Notes under the pieces: model-generated
The model's database searches: none
What the model was told of the DNA's origin: nothing
Seen by the model: only the letters and a program-made list of their open reading frames with translations
Assembly (NCBI RefSeq): GCF_029868625.1
Contig: NZ_JARWOJ010000382.1
Span: forward strand, 1-33,800
Reading direction: 5' to 3'
DNA from: Nocardia neocaledoniensis
GTDB lineage: Bacteria; Actinomycetota; Actinomycetes; Mycobacteriales; Mycobacteriaceae
Length of the DNA: 33,800 nt
Position numbers and translations under genes: made by a program
Part shown: positions 9,769 through 17,665 of the stretch, one piece after another
Position numbering within the stretch: the first letter of the stretch is position 1
Layout: the number at the start of each line of letters is the position of its first letter

Positions 9769-10583
9769 CCGCCACCACCTGGCGCACCGACTTACGCGCC
9801 GCCCCCGATACGGTGCAGCAGTGGTGGGTGCTCACCACCCGGCTGATCGTCCCGTCGGTGAAATCCGGCGAAGTGCTGGCCTCGGTGGTGGCGCCCGCCG
9901 CCTTCACCGCCAGCTTCTACATTCCGCTCAAGACGGTGATGATGTTCTCCGGCAACGGATTCAGCAGCTACGCCCAGTACATGATGCCGCTGGTGATCCT
10001 GCAGGCCGCCGCCTTCACCGCCATCTCGGCGGCGTTCCGGTCGGCCACCGATTCGGTCGCCGGGCTCAATCGGCGCTTCGGCTCGATGCCGTTGCGACCG
10101 CTCGTTCCGGTGGCGGCGCGCATGTCGGCCAATGTCTTCCGGCTGCTGATCTCGTTGGCGGCGGCGGTCGTGGCCGGGTACGTCATCGGGTTCCGGTTCC
10201 GGCTCGATGCCGCGCACACCCTCGGTTTCCTGGCGTTCTCGCTGCTCATCGGCCTCGCCTTCACGCTCGGGGCCGATGTCATCGGGACCGTCTCGCGCAG
10301 TCCGGAGGCCACCTCGCAGGCGCTGGTGTTGCCCCCGTTGATCTTCGGCATGCTCTCGACCGGGCTCGCGCCCGCGAGTCAGTTCCCCAGCTGGATCCAG
10401 TGGTTCGTCCGCAATCAGCCCGTCTCGCAGTTCGCGACCGCGCTGCGTGCCCTGGCCGGCGACACCGCGGGCAACGCGGGCACGGTGAGCTGGTCGCTGA
10501 TGGGCCCGCCGCTGCTGTGGGTGGGCGCGATCCTGCTGATCTGTACCCCACTGGCCATCCGGTTGAGCGCGAGGAGGGCGTGA
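9765..10583 (+). CDS. DrrB-like ABC-2 type exporter permease
   Basis: Membrane subunit of 272 aa from the ABC-2/DrrB family. A short cytoplasmic N-terminus leads into about six hydrophobic segments, including VVAPAAFTASFYIPL, LLISLAAAVVAGYVIGF and LLWVGAILLICTPLAI. The conserved late loop FPSWIQWFVRNQPVSQF is typical of these permeases and recurs in the next gene. The ATG overlaps the ATPase stop (ATGA at 9765-9768), so ATPase and permease are translated in step. It presumably pairs with the following subunit as a heterodimer. An upstream in-frame extension exists but lies inside the ATPase gene and is not coding. Confidence 0.9.
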   Translation: MTATTWRTDLRAAPDTVQQWWVLTTRLIVPSVKSGEVLASVVAPAAFTASFYIPLKTVMMFSGNGFSSYAQYMMPLVILQAAAFTAISAAFRSATDSVAGLNRRFGSMPLRPLVPVAARMSANVFRLLISLAAAVVAGYVIGFRFRLDAAHTLGFLAFSLLIGLAFTLGADVIGTVSRSPEATSQALVLPPLIFGMLSTGLAPASQFPSWIQWFVRNQPVSQFATALRALAGDTAGNAGTVSWSLMGPPLLWVGAILLICTPLAIRLSARRA

Positions 10584-11380
10584 TGTCCATGACGAACCCC
10601 GCCTCGGAGACCTCGGCGGTCGCACTGGTCCGGCACACCGTGATCCAGACGCAGCGGCTGCTGCTGCGCTGGGCCCGCAACCCGATCACCCTGCTAGAGA
10701 CGCTGCTCATCCCGTGTCTGCTGCTGATCATGCTCGACATCGTGGTGGGCGGGCAGATCCAGAAGTTCACCGGCGAGGACGCGCTGTACGGTTCGGTGCC
10801 GATGGTGGCCATCGTCGGCGCGCTCTCCGGCGCCGTCGCGAGCGGGGTGCTGCTCGGCCGCGAGCGCGACGCGGGACTGCTGGCCCGGTTCTGGGTGCTG
10901 CCGGTGCATCGCGCCTCCGGACTGGCCTCGCGCATCATCGCCGAGGGCTGCCGGATCGTCCTCGGCACCATCGCCGTGGTGCTCGTCGGTTTCCTGCTCG
11001 GCTTCCGTTTCCATCAGGGCCCACTGGCCGCGCTGGTATTCCTGCTGGTGCCCGTGCTGTTCGGGCTGGCGTTCGCCACGATCGTCACCGCCGTCGCCGT
11101 GTTCACCGCGAAAGCCTCACTGGTGGAGGGCATCACGATCCTCACCTCGCTGATGATGTTCTTCAGCACCGGGTTCGTGCCGCTCATCGCTTTTCCCACC
11201 TGGATCCAGCCGGTGGTGCGCAATCAGCCGATGTCGGTCGCCGTCGACGCCATGCGCGGGCTCGCCGACCACGGGCCCATCGCCCGGCCGCTCACCCTCA
11301 CCCTGATCTGGTCGGCTGCCGCCATCGTGCTGTTCGCGGTGCCCGCCGCGATCGGCTTCCGGCGGGCCAGCCGCCGGTGA
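10583..11380 (+). CDS. DrrC-like ABC-2 type exporter permease
   Basis: Second membrane subunit, 265 aa. It has about six transmembrane segments, for example LLETLLIPCLLLIMLDIVVGG and IIAEGCRIVLGTIAVVLVGF. It also carries the family loop FPTWIQPVVRNQPMSVAVDAMR, parallel to FPSWIQWFVRNQPVSQF in the preceding subunit, so the two are paralogues. The ATG shares a base with the previous stop, and GAGGAGGG at 10571-10578 is a strong ribosome-binding site. NRPS, ATPase and the two permeases therefore form one tightly packed transcription unit. Confidence 0.9.
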   Translation: MSMTNPASETSAVALVRHTVIQTQRLLLRWARNPITLLETLLIPCLLLIMLDIVVGGQIQKFTGEDALYGSVPMVAIVGALSGAVASGVLLGRERDAGLLARFWVLPVHRASGLASRIIAEGCRIVLGTIAVVLVGFLLGFRFHQGPLAALVFLLVPVLFGLAFATIVTAVAVFTAKASLVEGITILTSLMMFFSTGFVPLIAFPTWIQPVVRNQPMSVAVDAMRGLADHGPIARPLTLTLIWSAAAIVLFAVPAAIGFRRASRR

Positions 11381-11416
11381 CCTCGGCCCGCGACCGTCGC
11401 GCCGGGGACCACGCAG

Positions 11417-11422
11417 TACCCT
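11417..11422 (+). promoter_or_regulatory. Possible -10 element of a leaderless start
   Basis: TACCCT (TAnnnT type) ends 7 nt before the ATG at 11430, which would place the transcription start at or next to the start codon. No Shine-Dalgarno is evident before that ATG. This would let the binding-protein gene be expressed apart from the NRPS-exporter unit. No convincing -35 element is seen. Confidence 0.35.
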
Positions 11423-11429
11423 CGTGCGC

Positions 11430-12524
11430 ATGCCGGTGAGCGCCCGAGAACGCACCCGATTCCGCCGCACCGCCGAGCAGGGCCGTCGGGCCCGCTCGCG
11501 CGGCGTGCTCGCCGTCGCCGCGCTGCTGTGCGTCGCCGTGGTCAGCGCCGGATGCGCGGACAAGCACGACGACGCGAGCACGATCATCCGCACCACCACC
11601 AACATCGCCGGCGCCGGAGTGGTCGGCGCCGATCGCGACACCGCGACCGCCTGCCCCCTGCCGAGCGCCCCCGATCCGGCCCAGGGCGCGACCCGCACCG
11701 TCACCCACGCGGCCGGTACCTCGCAGGTCCCCGCCGATCCGCAGCGCATCGTGGTGCTCACCAGCTCGGCGCTCGACGCCGCCTGCGCGGTCGGCCTGTG
11801 GGAGCGGGTCGCCGGCGCGGTGACCCTCGACGGCCCACGGCCGCAGCCGATGTACCTGGGCTACGGCGTGCTCGAGGTGCCAAGCGTCGGTCCGATCGGG
11901 CAGCCCGATCCCGCGCGCATCGCGGAACTGAAACCCGACCTGATCCTCGGCGACGTCGCCCCCGCCGCGGGTGGCTACGCGGCGCTCAGCGCGATCGCCC
12001 CGACCGTGCTGATCGGCTCGGGCGGCAGCTGGCAGTCCGATTTCGCCGCCTACGCCGCGGGCATGGGCCGCGACGGCGCCGCCGATGCCGCGCTGGCGAA
12101 CTACCTGACCGAGGCGCGCGACCTGGGCACCGCGCTCAACGCGAATCAGTCGCAGGCCTCGGTGCTGCGCTTCACCGCGGACACCACCCAGGTGCAGGGC
12201 ACCGAAACCTTCGCCGCGCAGATCCTGTCCGATGTCGGCGTGCAGCGCCCCACCGCCCAGCGCGGCACCTCCTTCGACATCACCACGGGCGAACTGGCCG
12301 ACAAGGCCGAGGGCGACATCATCTACGTGATGTTCGCGGGCGAAGCCGGCGAGGACCACGGCAAGAAGGTGCTGCGTTCGGACGAGTTCGAGGAACTCGG
12401 CGCGGCCACCGACCGCCGCGTCTTCGCTGTCGACGACGCCATCTGGCACACCACCGGCCTCACCGCCGCCCGCGCGGTCCTCACCGACCTGCGCAACAGC
12501 CTCAACGGCTACGTCACCGACTGA
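11430..12524 (+). CDS. Iron-siderophore ABC transporter substrate-binding lipoprotein
   Basis: FepB/FhuD-like periplasmic binding protein (Peripla_BP_2 type), 364 aa. A basic N-terminus, hydrophobic core and lipobox VSAGC predict lipid anchoring on the outer face of the membrane. The mature part begins with low-complexity sequence, then PADPQRIVVLTSSALDAACAVGLWERVAGAV, the usual first strand and helix. VGPIGQPDPARIAELKPDLILGD and a C-terminal TGLTAARAVLTDLRNSL are also family hallmarks. It should capture a ferric siderophore. No permease or ATPase for import is adjacent, so it is an orphan binding subunit next to an exporter, consistent with recapture of the peptide made upstream. An alternative GTG at 11424 adds two residues. 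Confidence 0.88.
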   Translation: MPVSARERTRFRRTAEQGRRARSRGVLAVAALLCVAVVSAGCADKHDDASTIIRTTTNIAGAGVVGADRDTATACPLPSAPDPAQGATRTVTHAAGTSQVPADPQRIVVLTSSALDAACAVGLWERVAGAVTLDGPRPQPMYLGYGVLEVPSVGPIGQPDPARIAELKPDLILGDVAPAAGGYAALSAIAPTVLIGSGGSWQSDFAAYAAGMGRDGAADAALANYLTEARDLGTALNANQSQASVLRFTADTTQVQGTETFAAQILSDVGVQRPTAQRGTSFDITTGELADKAEGDIIYVMFAGEAGEDHGKKVLRSDEFEELGAATDRRVFAVDDAIWHTTGLTAARAVLTDLRNSLNGYVTD

Positions 12525-12593
12525 TCGGTCGCCACCGCCGCTGCCCGCCTGACGATCCTCTGCGACGACAGAGATTCGCGGCCATCGCCCGCA

Positions 12594-12611
12594 TGACCGG
12601 GCAACCCGTCA
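12594..12611. terminator. Possible terminator hairpin between convergent genes
   Basis: TGAC-c-GGG-CAA-CCC-GTCA forms a seven-pair stem with one bulged C and a three-base loop between the convergent binding-protein and TetR genes. There is no U-tract, as is common in actinomycetes. The call is weak because the stem is short. Confidence 0.3.
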
Positions 12612-12657
12612 CGTTCGTCGCGACGCCCGGCGGCAGCGACGGCCAGGGGAATGCACG

Positions 12658-13227
12658 TCAGTCGAATTGCACCGTCGCCAGCATGGCGCGCGCGAGTTGT
12701 TCGGGATCATTCGAGGTGGCCAGTTCCGAACCTTCCAGCGCGCCCTCCCGCCACAGCGTGGCGAACCCGTGCACCAGTGACCACGCGGCGAGGCGGGTGG
12801 AGCGCTGCCGATCCGCCGACTGTCCCGACCGCAGTTCCGCGATCCCCGACCGCAGGGCCGCCCCCGAGCGTGCCCTGGCGGCGAGCAGATCGGGATCGTC
12901 GGCGCGCAGCACCTCGCGGCGATACATGATGTCGAACCGGCCGGGATGGGCGAGGGCGAACCGGATGTAGGCCACCGCGACCTCGCGCATGTCGTCGCCC
13001 GCCGCCGCCAATTCCGTTGCCAGCAACTCGAATCCCTCGATCGCGAGCGCGGTGAACAGGCCGGCGCGGTCCCCGAAGTGATGCGCGGGCGCCGCGTGCG
13101 AGACCCCCGCGCGCCGTGCCAGCGCACGCAACGACACCGCCTCGACGCCCTCCGCCGCGATCTGCTCCGCCGCCGACTCGAGCAGCGCCGCCCGCAGATC
13201 CCCGTGGTGATACCCGGTTTTGCTCAT
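12658..13227 (-). CDS. TetR-family transcriptional regulator (WHG-type C-terminus)
   Basis: Repressor of 189 aa. It starts MSKTGYHHGDLRAALLESAAEQ, a common TetR opening, and the helix-turn-helix is SLRALARRAGVSHAAPAHHFGDRAGLFTALA. The C-terminal half has the YIRFALAHPGRFDIMY motif typical of WHG-type ligand domains. I chose the ATG at 13227 because upstream in-frame sequence runs into the divergent DoxX gene and is unlike any TetR. Divergent orientation and palindromes in the shared promoter region suggest it represses itself and the DoxX-like gene. The inducer is unknown. Confidence 0.88.
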   Translation of the reverse strand: MSKTGYHHGDLRAALLESAAEQIAAEGVEAVSLRALARRAGVSHAAPAHHFGDRAGLFTALAIEGFELLATELAAAGDDMREVAVAYIRFALAHPGRFDIMYRREVLRADDPDLLAARARSGAALRSGIAELRSGQSADRQRSTRLAAWSLVHGFATLWREGALEGSELATSNDPEQLARAMLATVQFD

Positions 13228-13245
13228 GCCTCGATCCTCGCCCAC

Positions 13246-13301
13246 AAACTTGCCATTGACAAGTTTCCCGGTCGGTGTCAATCTTTCCAGTGTCAAGATT
13301 G
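13246..13301. promoter_or_regulatory. Operator/promoter region between tetR and the DoxX-like gene
   Basis: Two perfect inverted repeats lie here: AAACTTG-n7-CAAGTTT (13246-13266) and CAATCTT-n9-AAGATTG (13279-13301). The unit TGTCAA occurs three times, once on the minus strand and twice on the plus strand, giving an additional TTGACA-n14-TGTCAA pairing. TTGACA at 13256-13261 also matches a -35 element for the plus-strand gene, with a weak -10 near 13280. A repressor bound here would block both divergent genes. Binding by the adjacent TetR is inference. Confidence 0.6.
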
Positions 13302-13329
13302 TTGCCAGCGCTCGCCCCGAGGAACTTCC

Positions 13330-13770
13330 ATGGCCCCCTTCATCGTCCTCATCACCGTCACCGCCCTGACCCGCCTGATCGGCTGGCTCACCGACCTCAC
13401 CTGGCCCGACTCCTGGCCGCACGCCCTCACCGCCGGCCTGGCCGCGATGTTCACCCTCACCGCCACCGCCCACTTCCAGCAGCCCCGCCGCGCGGCCCTC
13501 ATCGCCATGGTCCCGCCGAGCTTCCCCTCGGCCCCCGCCATGGTCACGCTCACCGGCATCCTCGAAATCGCCGGCGCCATCGGCCTTCTCATCCCCGCGA
13601 CCACCACCCTCGCCGCCGCGTGCCTCTTCGCCCTCCTGCTGGCCATGTTCCCCGCCAACATCCGCGCGGCCCGCGAGGATCTGGGCATCAAAACCATGCC
13701 GCTCCCCGCTCGCACCGCCCTCCAGGTACTCTTCCTCGCCGCGTGCGCCGTCGTCGTCGTCGCGAGTTGA
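13330..13770 (+). CDS. DoxX-like small integral membrane protein
   Basis: Protein of 146 aa with about four transmembrane helices: PFIVLITVTALTRLIGWL, a segment around GLAAMFTLTATAHF, LTGILEIAGAIGLLIPATTTLAAACLFALLLAM and TALQVLFLAACAVVVVA. The pattern TATAHF, then GILEIAGAIGLLIP, then PANIRAAREDL, is characteristic of the DoxX/DoxX-like family, whose biochemical role is poorly defined. GAGG at 13318-13321 precedes the ATG. It is divergent from a TetR gene, a common arrangement for this family, so it is probably induced by that regulator's ligand. Confidence 0.82.
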   Translation: MAPFIVLITVTALTRLIGWLTDLTWPDSWPHALTAGLAAMFTLTATAHFQQPRRAALIAMVPPSFPSAPAMVTLTGILEIAGAIGLLIPATTTLAAACLFALLLAMFPANIRAAREDLGIKTMPLPARTALQVLFLAACAVVVVAS

Positions 13771-13830
13771 TCGAGCCGGCCCGGCGGAACTCGGCGCTCG
13801 AGCGCCCCGCGCTGCGCCTCGGGACGTCCT

Positions 13831-13854
13831 GCCGAATCGGCACCGCGATTCGGC
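13831..13854. terminator. Bidirectional terminator-like hairpin
   Basis: GCCGAATCG-GCACCG-CGATTCGGC is a perfect 9-bp stem with a 6-nt loop, placed six bases from the 3' end of the TetR gene at 13861 and 60 bases after the DoxX-like gene. It lacks a U-tract but its position between convergent genes supports termination in both directions. Confidence 0.55.
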
Positions 13855-13860
13855 CCAGGT

Positions 13861-14532
13861 CTAGTTCGACGGGGGTCCCGCGCGCAAACCCCGATGGACG
13901 GTGTCGGCGAAGGCGGTGAGGTCGCGGATCAGGATGTCGATGTCGCCGGTGGCGCCCGCGTCGGTGTGCAGCCAGTCGGAGACGGTTTCGAAGAGGCCGC
14001 CGATGGTGGCGACGGCCAGGGCGTGCAGGTCGATGCCGATGCCCTCGGGGGCCACGAATCCGTATTCGCGCCAGAGGGTTTCGAGGAACTGGGCGGCCCA
14101 GCGGCGGTTGACGCGGCGCTGCTGTTCGACCTTGGCCGAGATACCGCTGGCCTCGCCGAAGGTCACCTTCGCCACGCGCGGGTCGTCGACCATCGAGTGG
14201 GCGAAGGCGCCGATGACGGCGGCCACCACGTCGCGGCGGTCGCCGGAGGAGTCGGCCAGTGCCGCGGCGACCATGTCCTGGGCGCGTTCACTCTGCTGCT
14301 GGAGCAGGGCCAGGTAGCAGTCTTCCTTGCTGTCGAACAGCTCGTAGAACGCCTTGTTGCCGACGAACGCGGTCTGGCAGATCTGTTCGATCGCGGTGTT
14401 GACATAGCCCTCGGCGGCGATCAGCTCGAACGCGGCGGCCAGGATCTGCTCGCGGCGACGGGCGCGGCGCTGTTCGGCGTCCAGTCCTTGGATGCGCCGA
14501 GAGCGCACTGGACTCTTGTCGGTCGACGTCAC
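13861..14532 (-). CDS. TetR-family transcriptional regulator of the lipase/acyl-CoA ligase unit
   Basis: Repressor of 223 aa from the GTG at 14532. After a basic start (RRARRREQILAAAFELIAAEGY) the helix-turn-helix is TAIEQICQTAFVGNKAFYELFDSKEDCYLALL. The C-terminal part is helical, includes ALAVATIGGLFETVSDWL, and is not assignable to a ligand class by eye. The GTG is preferred because the upstream in-frame residues overlap the operator and do not look like protein, and a -10-like TAGGCT ends 7 nt before it. It is divergent from the secreted lipase and is the likely regulator of that two-gene unit and of itself. Confidence 0.85.
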   Translation of the reverse strand: MTSTDKSPVRSRRIQGLDAEQRRARRREQILAAAFELIAAEGYVNTAIEQICQTAFVGNKAFYELFDSKEDCYLALLQQQSERAQDMVAAALADSSGDRRDVVAAVIGAFAHSMVDDPRVAKVTFGEASGISAKVEQQRRVNRRWAAQFLETLWREYGFVAPEGIGIDLHALAVATIGGLFETVSDWLHTDAGATGDIDILIRDLTAFADTVHRGLRAGPPSN

Positions 14533-14539
14533 GCAGCTC

Positions 14540-14545
14540 AGCCTA
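14540..14545 (-). promoter_or_regulatory. Possible -10 element of a leaderless TetR gene
   Basis: On the minus strand TAGGCT is followed by exactly seven bases and then the GTG start codon, the same geometry as at 11417-11432. The operator palindrome at 14561-14578 lies 15-32 bases further upstream, over the expected -35 and spacer, as fits autorepression. Confidence 0.35.
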
Positions 14546-14560
14546 CAGATCAGCCAATAA

Positions 14561-14587
14561 GAACAAGACCTCTTGTTCAAAACAAGA
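14561..14587. promoter_or_regulatory. TetR-type operator with three half-sites
   Basis: GAACAAGACCTCTTGTTC (14561-14578) is a perfect 18-bp palindrome. A third half-site, AACAAGA at 14581-14587, makes a second overlapping inverted repeat, TCTTGTT-CAA-AACAAGA (14571-14587). The site lies between the divergent TetR and lipase starts. Two overlapping dyads could allow two repressor dimers or two alternative registers. Confidence 0.65.
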
Positions 14588-14627
14588 GAACCTGCTGTAA
14601 TCGGCATCACCTACCGAAGGAGATGCC

Positions 14628-15905
14628 ATGCGACGCTGCACGGCCACCCACCGATCCCGTCTCGGCGCCACCGCCCTGCTCAGCGCCGTCGCGCTGGCGC
14701 TGGCCGCGGGGACTGCCACCGCCGACGACTTCCAGCTCCCCCCGCTGCCGAACGAGGCGCAGGTGTATCCGGCGGTGGTCCCGCTGCCGACACCACAGCA
14801 CGACCCCTGGTACGCCGACCCTGCCGATCTCGACAGCCGCGCCAACGGCGATGTCCTGCGGAGCCGGGTGGTGCAGACCTACGCGCTCGGCATCCCCGTT
14901 CCCGTCCACACCACCCAACTGCTCTTCCGCAGCACCGACGCGCAGGACACCCCCATCAGCACCGCGACCACCGTGCTGGTGCCGGGCATTCCGTGGCTGG
15001 GTCCCGGTGCGCGACCGCTCATCTCGTACCAGGAGGCCATCGACAGCCTCGGCCAGCAGTGCAATCCCTCGTACACCCTGCGGGCGGGCATCCAGAAGGA
15101 AGTCGCGCTGATCGGCCAGTTCCTGTCGGCGGGCGCCGCGGTCGCGGTCACCGACTTCGACGGGAAGCGGAACACGATCATGTCCCCGGCCGAGGGAAGG
15201 ATGGTGCTCGACGGCATCCGCGCGGCCAAGCGCGGCGGACTCGGCCTCGAAGCCTCGCCGGTCGGGCTGTGGGGCTACTCCGGCGGCGGCAACTCCTCGG
15301 CGTCGGCGGCCGAACAGCGCAGGCACTACGCGCCCGAACTCGAGATCAAGGGCAGCGCGCAGGGCGGCATCCCCGGCGACAAGGTCGCCATCGCCCCCTT
15401 CGCCATCTCGGGTCAGCAGCCGCAGGCCAATTTCACCGGCTGGCTGGCGGTGCTCGGCCTGGCTCGCGAGTACCCCGAATTCGATCAGGCCTTGCGGACC
15501 TACCTCACGCCCGAGGGCAAGCAAGTGGCGGCCGATCTCGAAAACCGTTGCCTCTACACCACTGTCGCGTCCACCCTGCTGCGCCCCGTGGCGGACTACC
15601 TGACCGATCCCGCGGCCGCGCTGGCCGCCGCACACGAAGCACTCTCGGCGGCGAGTTTCGGCCGTCCCGAGAACACGCCCGACATCCCGTTGCTCATGTG
15701 GCACTCGACCACCGATCAGCTGCTGCCCGCCGAGCTCGCCATCGACGAGATCGCGGCCGGCTATTGCGCGCGCGGGGTGAACATGCGGATGTTCCGGGTA
15801 CCGATGTCGGAGCACATCAGCGCCGAGATCGTGCCCGAGCTGGGCACCGTCGCCTGGTTGCTCGCGGTGACCGCGGGTGCGGATCCGGGGCCGCGGGTAT
15901 GTTGA
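14628..15905 (+). CDS. Secreted lipase, LIP (secretory lipase) family
   Basis: Alpha/beta-hydrolase of 425 aa, related to the fungal-type secretory lipases found widely in Nocardia and mycobacteria. The N-terminus (basic start, LLSAVALALAAGTATA, then DDF) is a signal peptide, cut about residue 33. The nucleophile elbow is GYSGGG in LWGYSGGGNSSASAAEQ; the acid is likely Asp in HSTTDQLLP and the base His in SEHISAEIVPEL. It should hydrolyse acylglycerols or other esters outside the cell. AAGGAG at 14617-14622 precedes the ATG. The acyl-CoA ligase gene follows after 31 bp, so released fatty acids could be activated directly. Confidence 0.87.
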   Translation: MRRCTATHRSRLGATALLSAVALALAAGTATADDFQLPPLPNEAQVYPAVVPLPTPQHDPWYADPADLDSRANGDVLRSRVVQTYALGIPVPVHTTQLLFRSTDAQDTPISTATTVLVPGIPWLGPGARPLISYQEAIDSLGQQCNPSYTLRAGIQKEVALIGQFLSAGAAVAVTDFDGKRNTIMSPAEGRMVLDGIRAAKRGGLGLEASPVGLWGYSGGGNSSASAAEQRRHYAPELEIKGSAQGGIPGDKVAIAPFAISGQQPQANFTGWLAVLGLAREYPEFDQALRTYLTPEGKQVAADLENRCLYTTVASTLLRPVADYLTDPAAALAAAHEALSAASFGRPENTPDIPLLMWHSTTDQLLPAELAIDEIAAGYCARGVNMRMFRVPMSEHISAEIVPELGTVAWLLAVTAGADPGPRVC

Positions 15906-15936
15906 GATCCGGATTCCTTGTACACCAGGGTGTTTC

Positions 15937-17631
15937 ATGATGAGCCGACGCCGGGTGGTACGCGCCGCGGGCACATCGCTGCGGCAACTCACGGTCATGC
16001 AGCGGGCCGGGCTGATCGATCTCCGCCGCCCGGCCGAGCTCGTCCGGACCGCCCGCACCATGCGCACACTGGGTCCGATCGCCGGGGGCATCCGCACCTC
16101 GGCACGCCGGGTTCCGGACCGGATCGCGCTCGTCGACGGCACCCGCCGGGTCAGCTACGGGGAACTGGACCGCCGCACCGACGCCATCGCCGCGCGCTGG
16201 CACGGCGAGGGATTGTCCGCGCGGGACACGATCGGGGTACTCGCGCCCGACGGGCTGACACTGGTCGAAACCATGGCCGCCGCGGCCAAACTCGGTAGCA
16301 AGCTGGTACTGCTCAATACCGGGTTCGCGGCGGCGCAGCTGCGGGACGTGCTGGTCCGCGAACAGGTCGGCGCGCTCGTGCTCGATCCGGCGCTGTCCGA
16401 GCACGCGACGGATCTGCCCGAGGGAATCACCCTGCTCGATCCGAGTCCCTCCCCCGCTGCCGAGAGCACCGCATCCGGGGCACGCACTGCCGCCGACGCA
16501 TCGCGCGGTGACGACCGGCACGCGGCCGGAACAGCGGGTCGCTCGGCGCACCACGGTCGGTGGCCCGGCAGACTCGCCGAAAGCAGGGCGCGGCTCCCCG
16601 ATCCGGCGCGGCAGGGCGGCTTCGTCCTGCTCACCGGCGGCACCACGGGCACACCGAAGGGCGCACCGCGCCGGGTCGAATCACCCTTGGCCGGAGCACA
16701 ATTCGTCGACCGAGTGCCGTTGCGACGAGGACAGACGATGCTGCTGTGCGCCCCGCTGTTCCATGGCACCGCCCTGTCGCAGTTCATCCTCGCGCTCAAC
16801 CTCGGGTCGACGATCGTGCTGCACGGCAAGTTCGACGCGGCCCGCGCGCTCGCGCAGCTCACCGAGCATCGTGCCGAGATGATCGTGGTGGTCCCGACGA
16901 TGCTGCGCCGCATCCTCGACCTCGGTCCACGAGCGTTGACCGCCGCCGACACCAGCGCGCTGCGCATCGTGTTCACGGCGGGCGCGGCACTACCTTCGTC
17001 ACTGGGGACGCGGGCGATCGAGACATTCGGGCCGGTGCTCTACAACTTCTACGGCTGCACCGAGACCGGCACCGCCACCATCGCCACGCCCGAGGACTGG
17101 ATCGCCGCGCCCGGCACCGTCGGCAGGGCACCGGTCGGTATCACCGTGGCGCTCTTCGACGGTGACACCCCGGTCACCGCGCCGGGGGCGGTCGGCACCG
17201 TGCACGTCGGCAACTCGATCGCCTTCCACGGCTATTCCGGTGGTGGCTCGAAACAGGTTCGCCACGGCCTGATGAGCACCGGCGATCTCGGCCACTTCGA
17301 CAGCGGTGGAAGGCTTTTCATCGACGGACGCGACGACGACATGATCGTCTCGGGCGGGGAGAACGTCTTTCCCGGCGAGGTCGAGGACCTGCTCTACCGG
17401 CACCCGGCGGTCACCGAGGCCGCGGTGATCGGCATCCCCGACGACGAGTTCGGACAGCGCTTGGCGGCTTTCGTCGTCCGCGCCGCCGACCTCGACGCCG
17501 ATGCGGTCCGCGCCTATGTGAAGGACAACCTGGCCCGGTTCAAAGCACCGCGTGAGGTGGTGTTCGTCGACGAGCTCCCGCGCACCCCGACCGGCAAGAT
17601 CGACCGCCGCGGCTTGGCGGCACTGCGCTGA
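15937..17631 (+). CDS. Long-chain acyl-CoA synthetase, FadD family
   Basis: ANL-family ligase of 564 aa making acyl-CoA from fatty acid, ATP and CoA. Motifs: the P-loop LLTGGTTGTPKGAPR, NFYGCTETG, MSTGDLGHFDSGGRLFIDGRDDDMIVSGGENVFPGEVE and PRTPTGKIDRR with the catalytic Lys. The N-terminal ~50 residues (LRQLTVMQRAGLIDLRRPAELVRTARTM...) resemble the mycobacterial FadD2/FadD12 type. An insertion of roughly 45 residues rich in Ala, Ser, Arg and His precedes the P-loop and is unusual. Start: AGGG at 15927-15930 before ATGATG at 15937. It is probably co-transcribed with the lipase. It converges on an NRPS gene, but that synthetase has no starter C domain, so a lipopeptide role is unlikely. Confidence 0.87.
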   Translation: MMSRRRVVRAAGTSLRQLTVMQRAGLIDLRRPAELVRTARTMRTLGPIAGGIRTSARRVPDRIALVDGTRRVSYGELDRRTDAIAARWHGEGLSARDTIGVLAPDGLTLVETMAAAAKLGSKLVLLNTGFAAAQLRDVLVREQVGALVLDPALSEHATDLPEGITLLDPSPSPAAESTASGARTAADASRGDDRHAAGTAGRSAHHGRWPGRLAESRARLPDPARQGGFVLLTGGTTGTPKGAPRRVESPLAGAQFVDRVPLRRGQTMLLCAPLFHGTALSQFILALNLGSTIVLHGKFDAARALAQLTEHRAEMIVVVPTMLRRILDLGPRALTAADTSALRIVFTAGAALPSSLGTRAIETFGPVLYNFYGCTETGTATIATPEDWIAAPGTVGRAPVGITVALFDGDTPVTAPGAVGTVHVGNSIAFHGYSGGGSKQVRHGLMSTGDLGHFDSGGRLFIDGRDDDMIVSGGENVFPGEVEDLLYRHPAVTEAAVIGIPDDEFGQRLAAFVVRAADLDADAVRAYVKDNLARFKAPREVVFVDELPRTPTGKIDRRGLAALR

Positions 17632-17632
17632 C

Positions 17633-17665
17633 ACGGTGGCGGCGGCGAGGGGTCGCCGCCACCGT
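17633..17665. terminator. Bidirectional terminator between convergent fadD-like gene and NRPS
   Basis: ACGGTGGCGGCG (17633-17644), a 9-nt loop and CGCCGCCACCGT (17654-17665) form a perfect 12-bp GC-rich stem. It fills the whole 33-bp gap between the two convergent stop codons and touches the NRPS stop. No U-tract is present. Confidence 0.7.

Noticed and set aside
11381..11430. IdeR/DmdR-type iron box before the siderophore-binding protein
   Set aside because: No TTAGG...CCTAA dyad is present here or before the second NRPS.
15937..17631. Acyl-CoA ligase as lipopeptide starter for the adjacent NRPS
   Set aside because: That NRPS begins with an A domain and has no starter C domain; the genes are convergent and separated by a strong hairpin. 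The ligase fits the lipase operon better.
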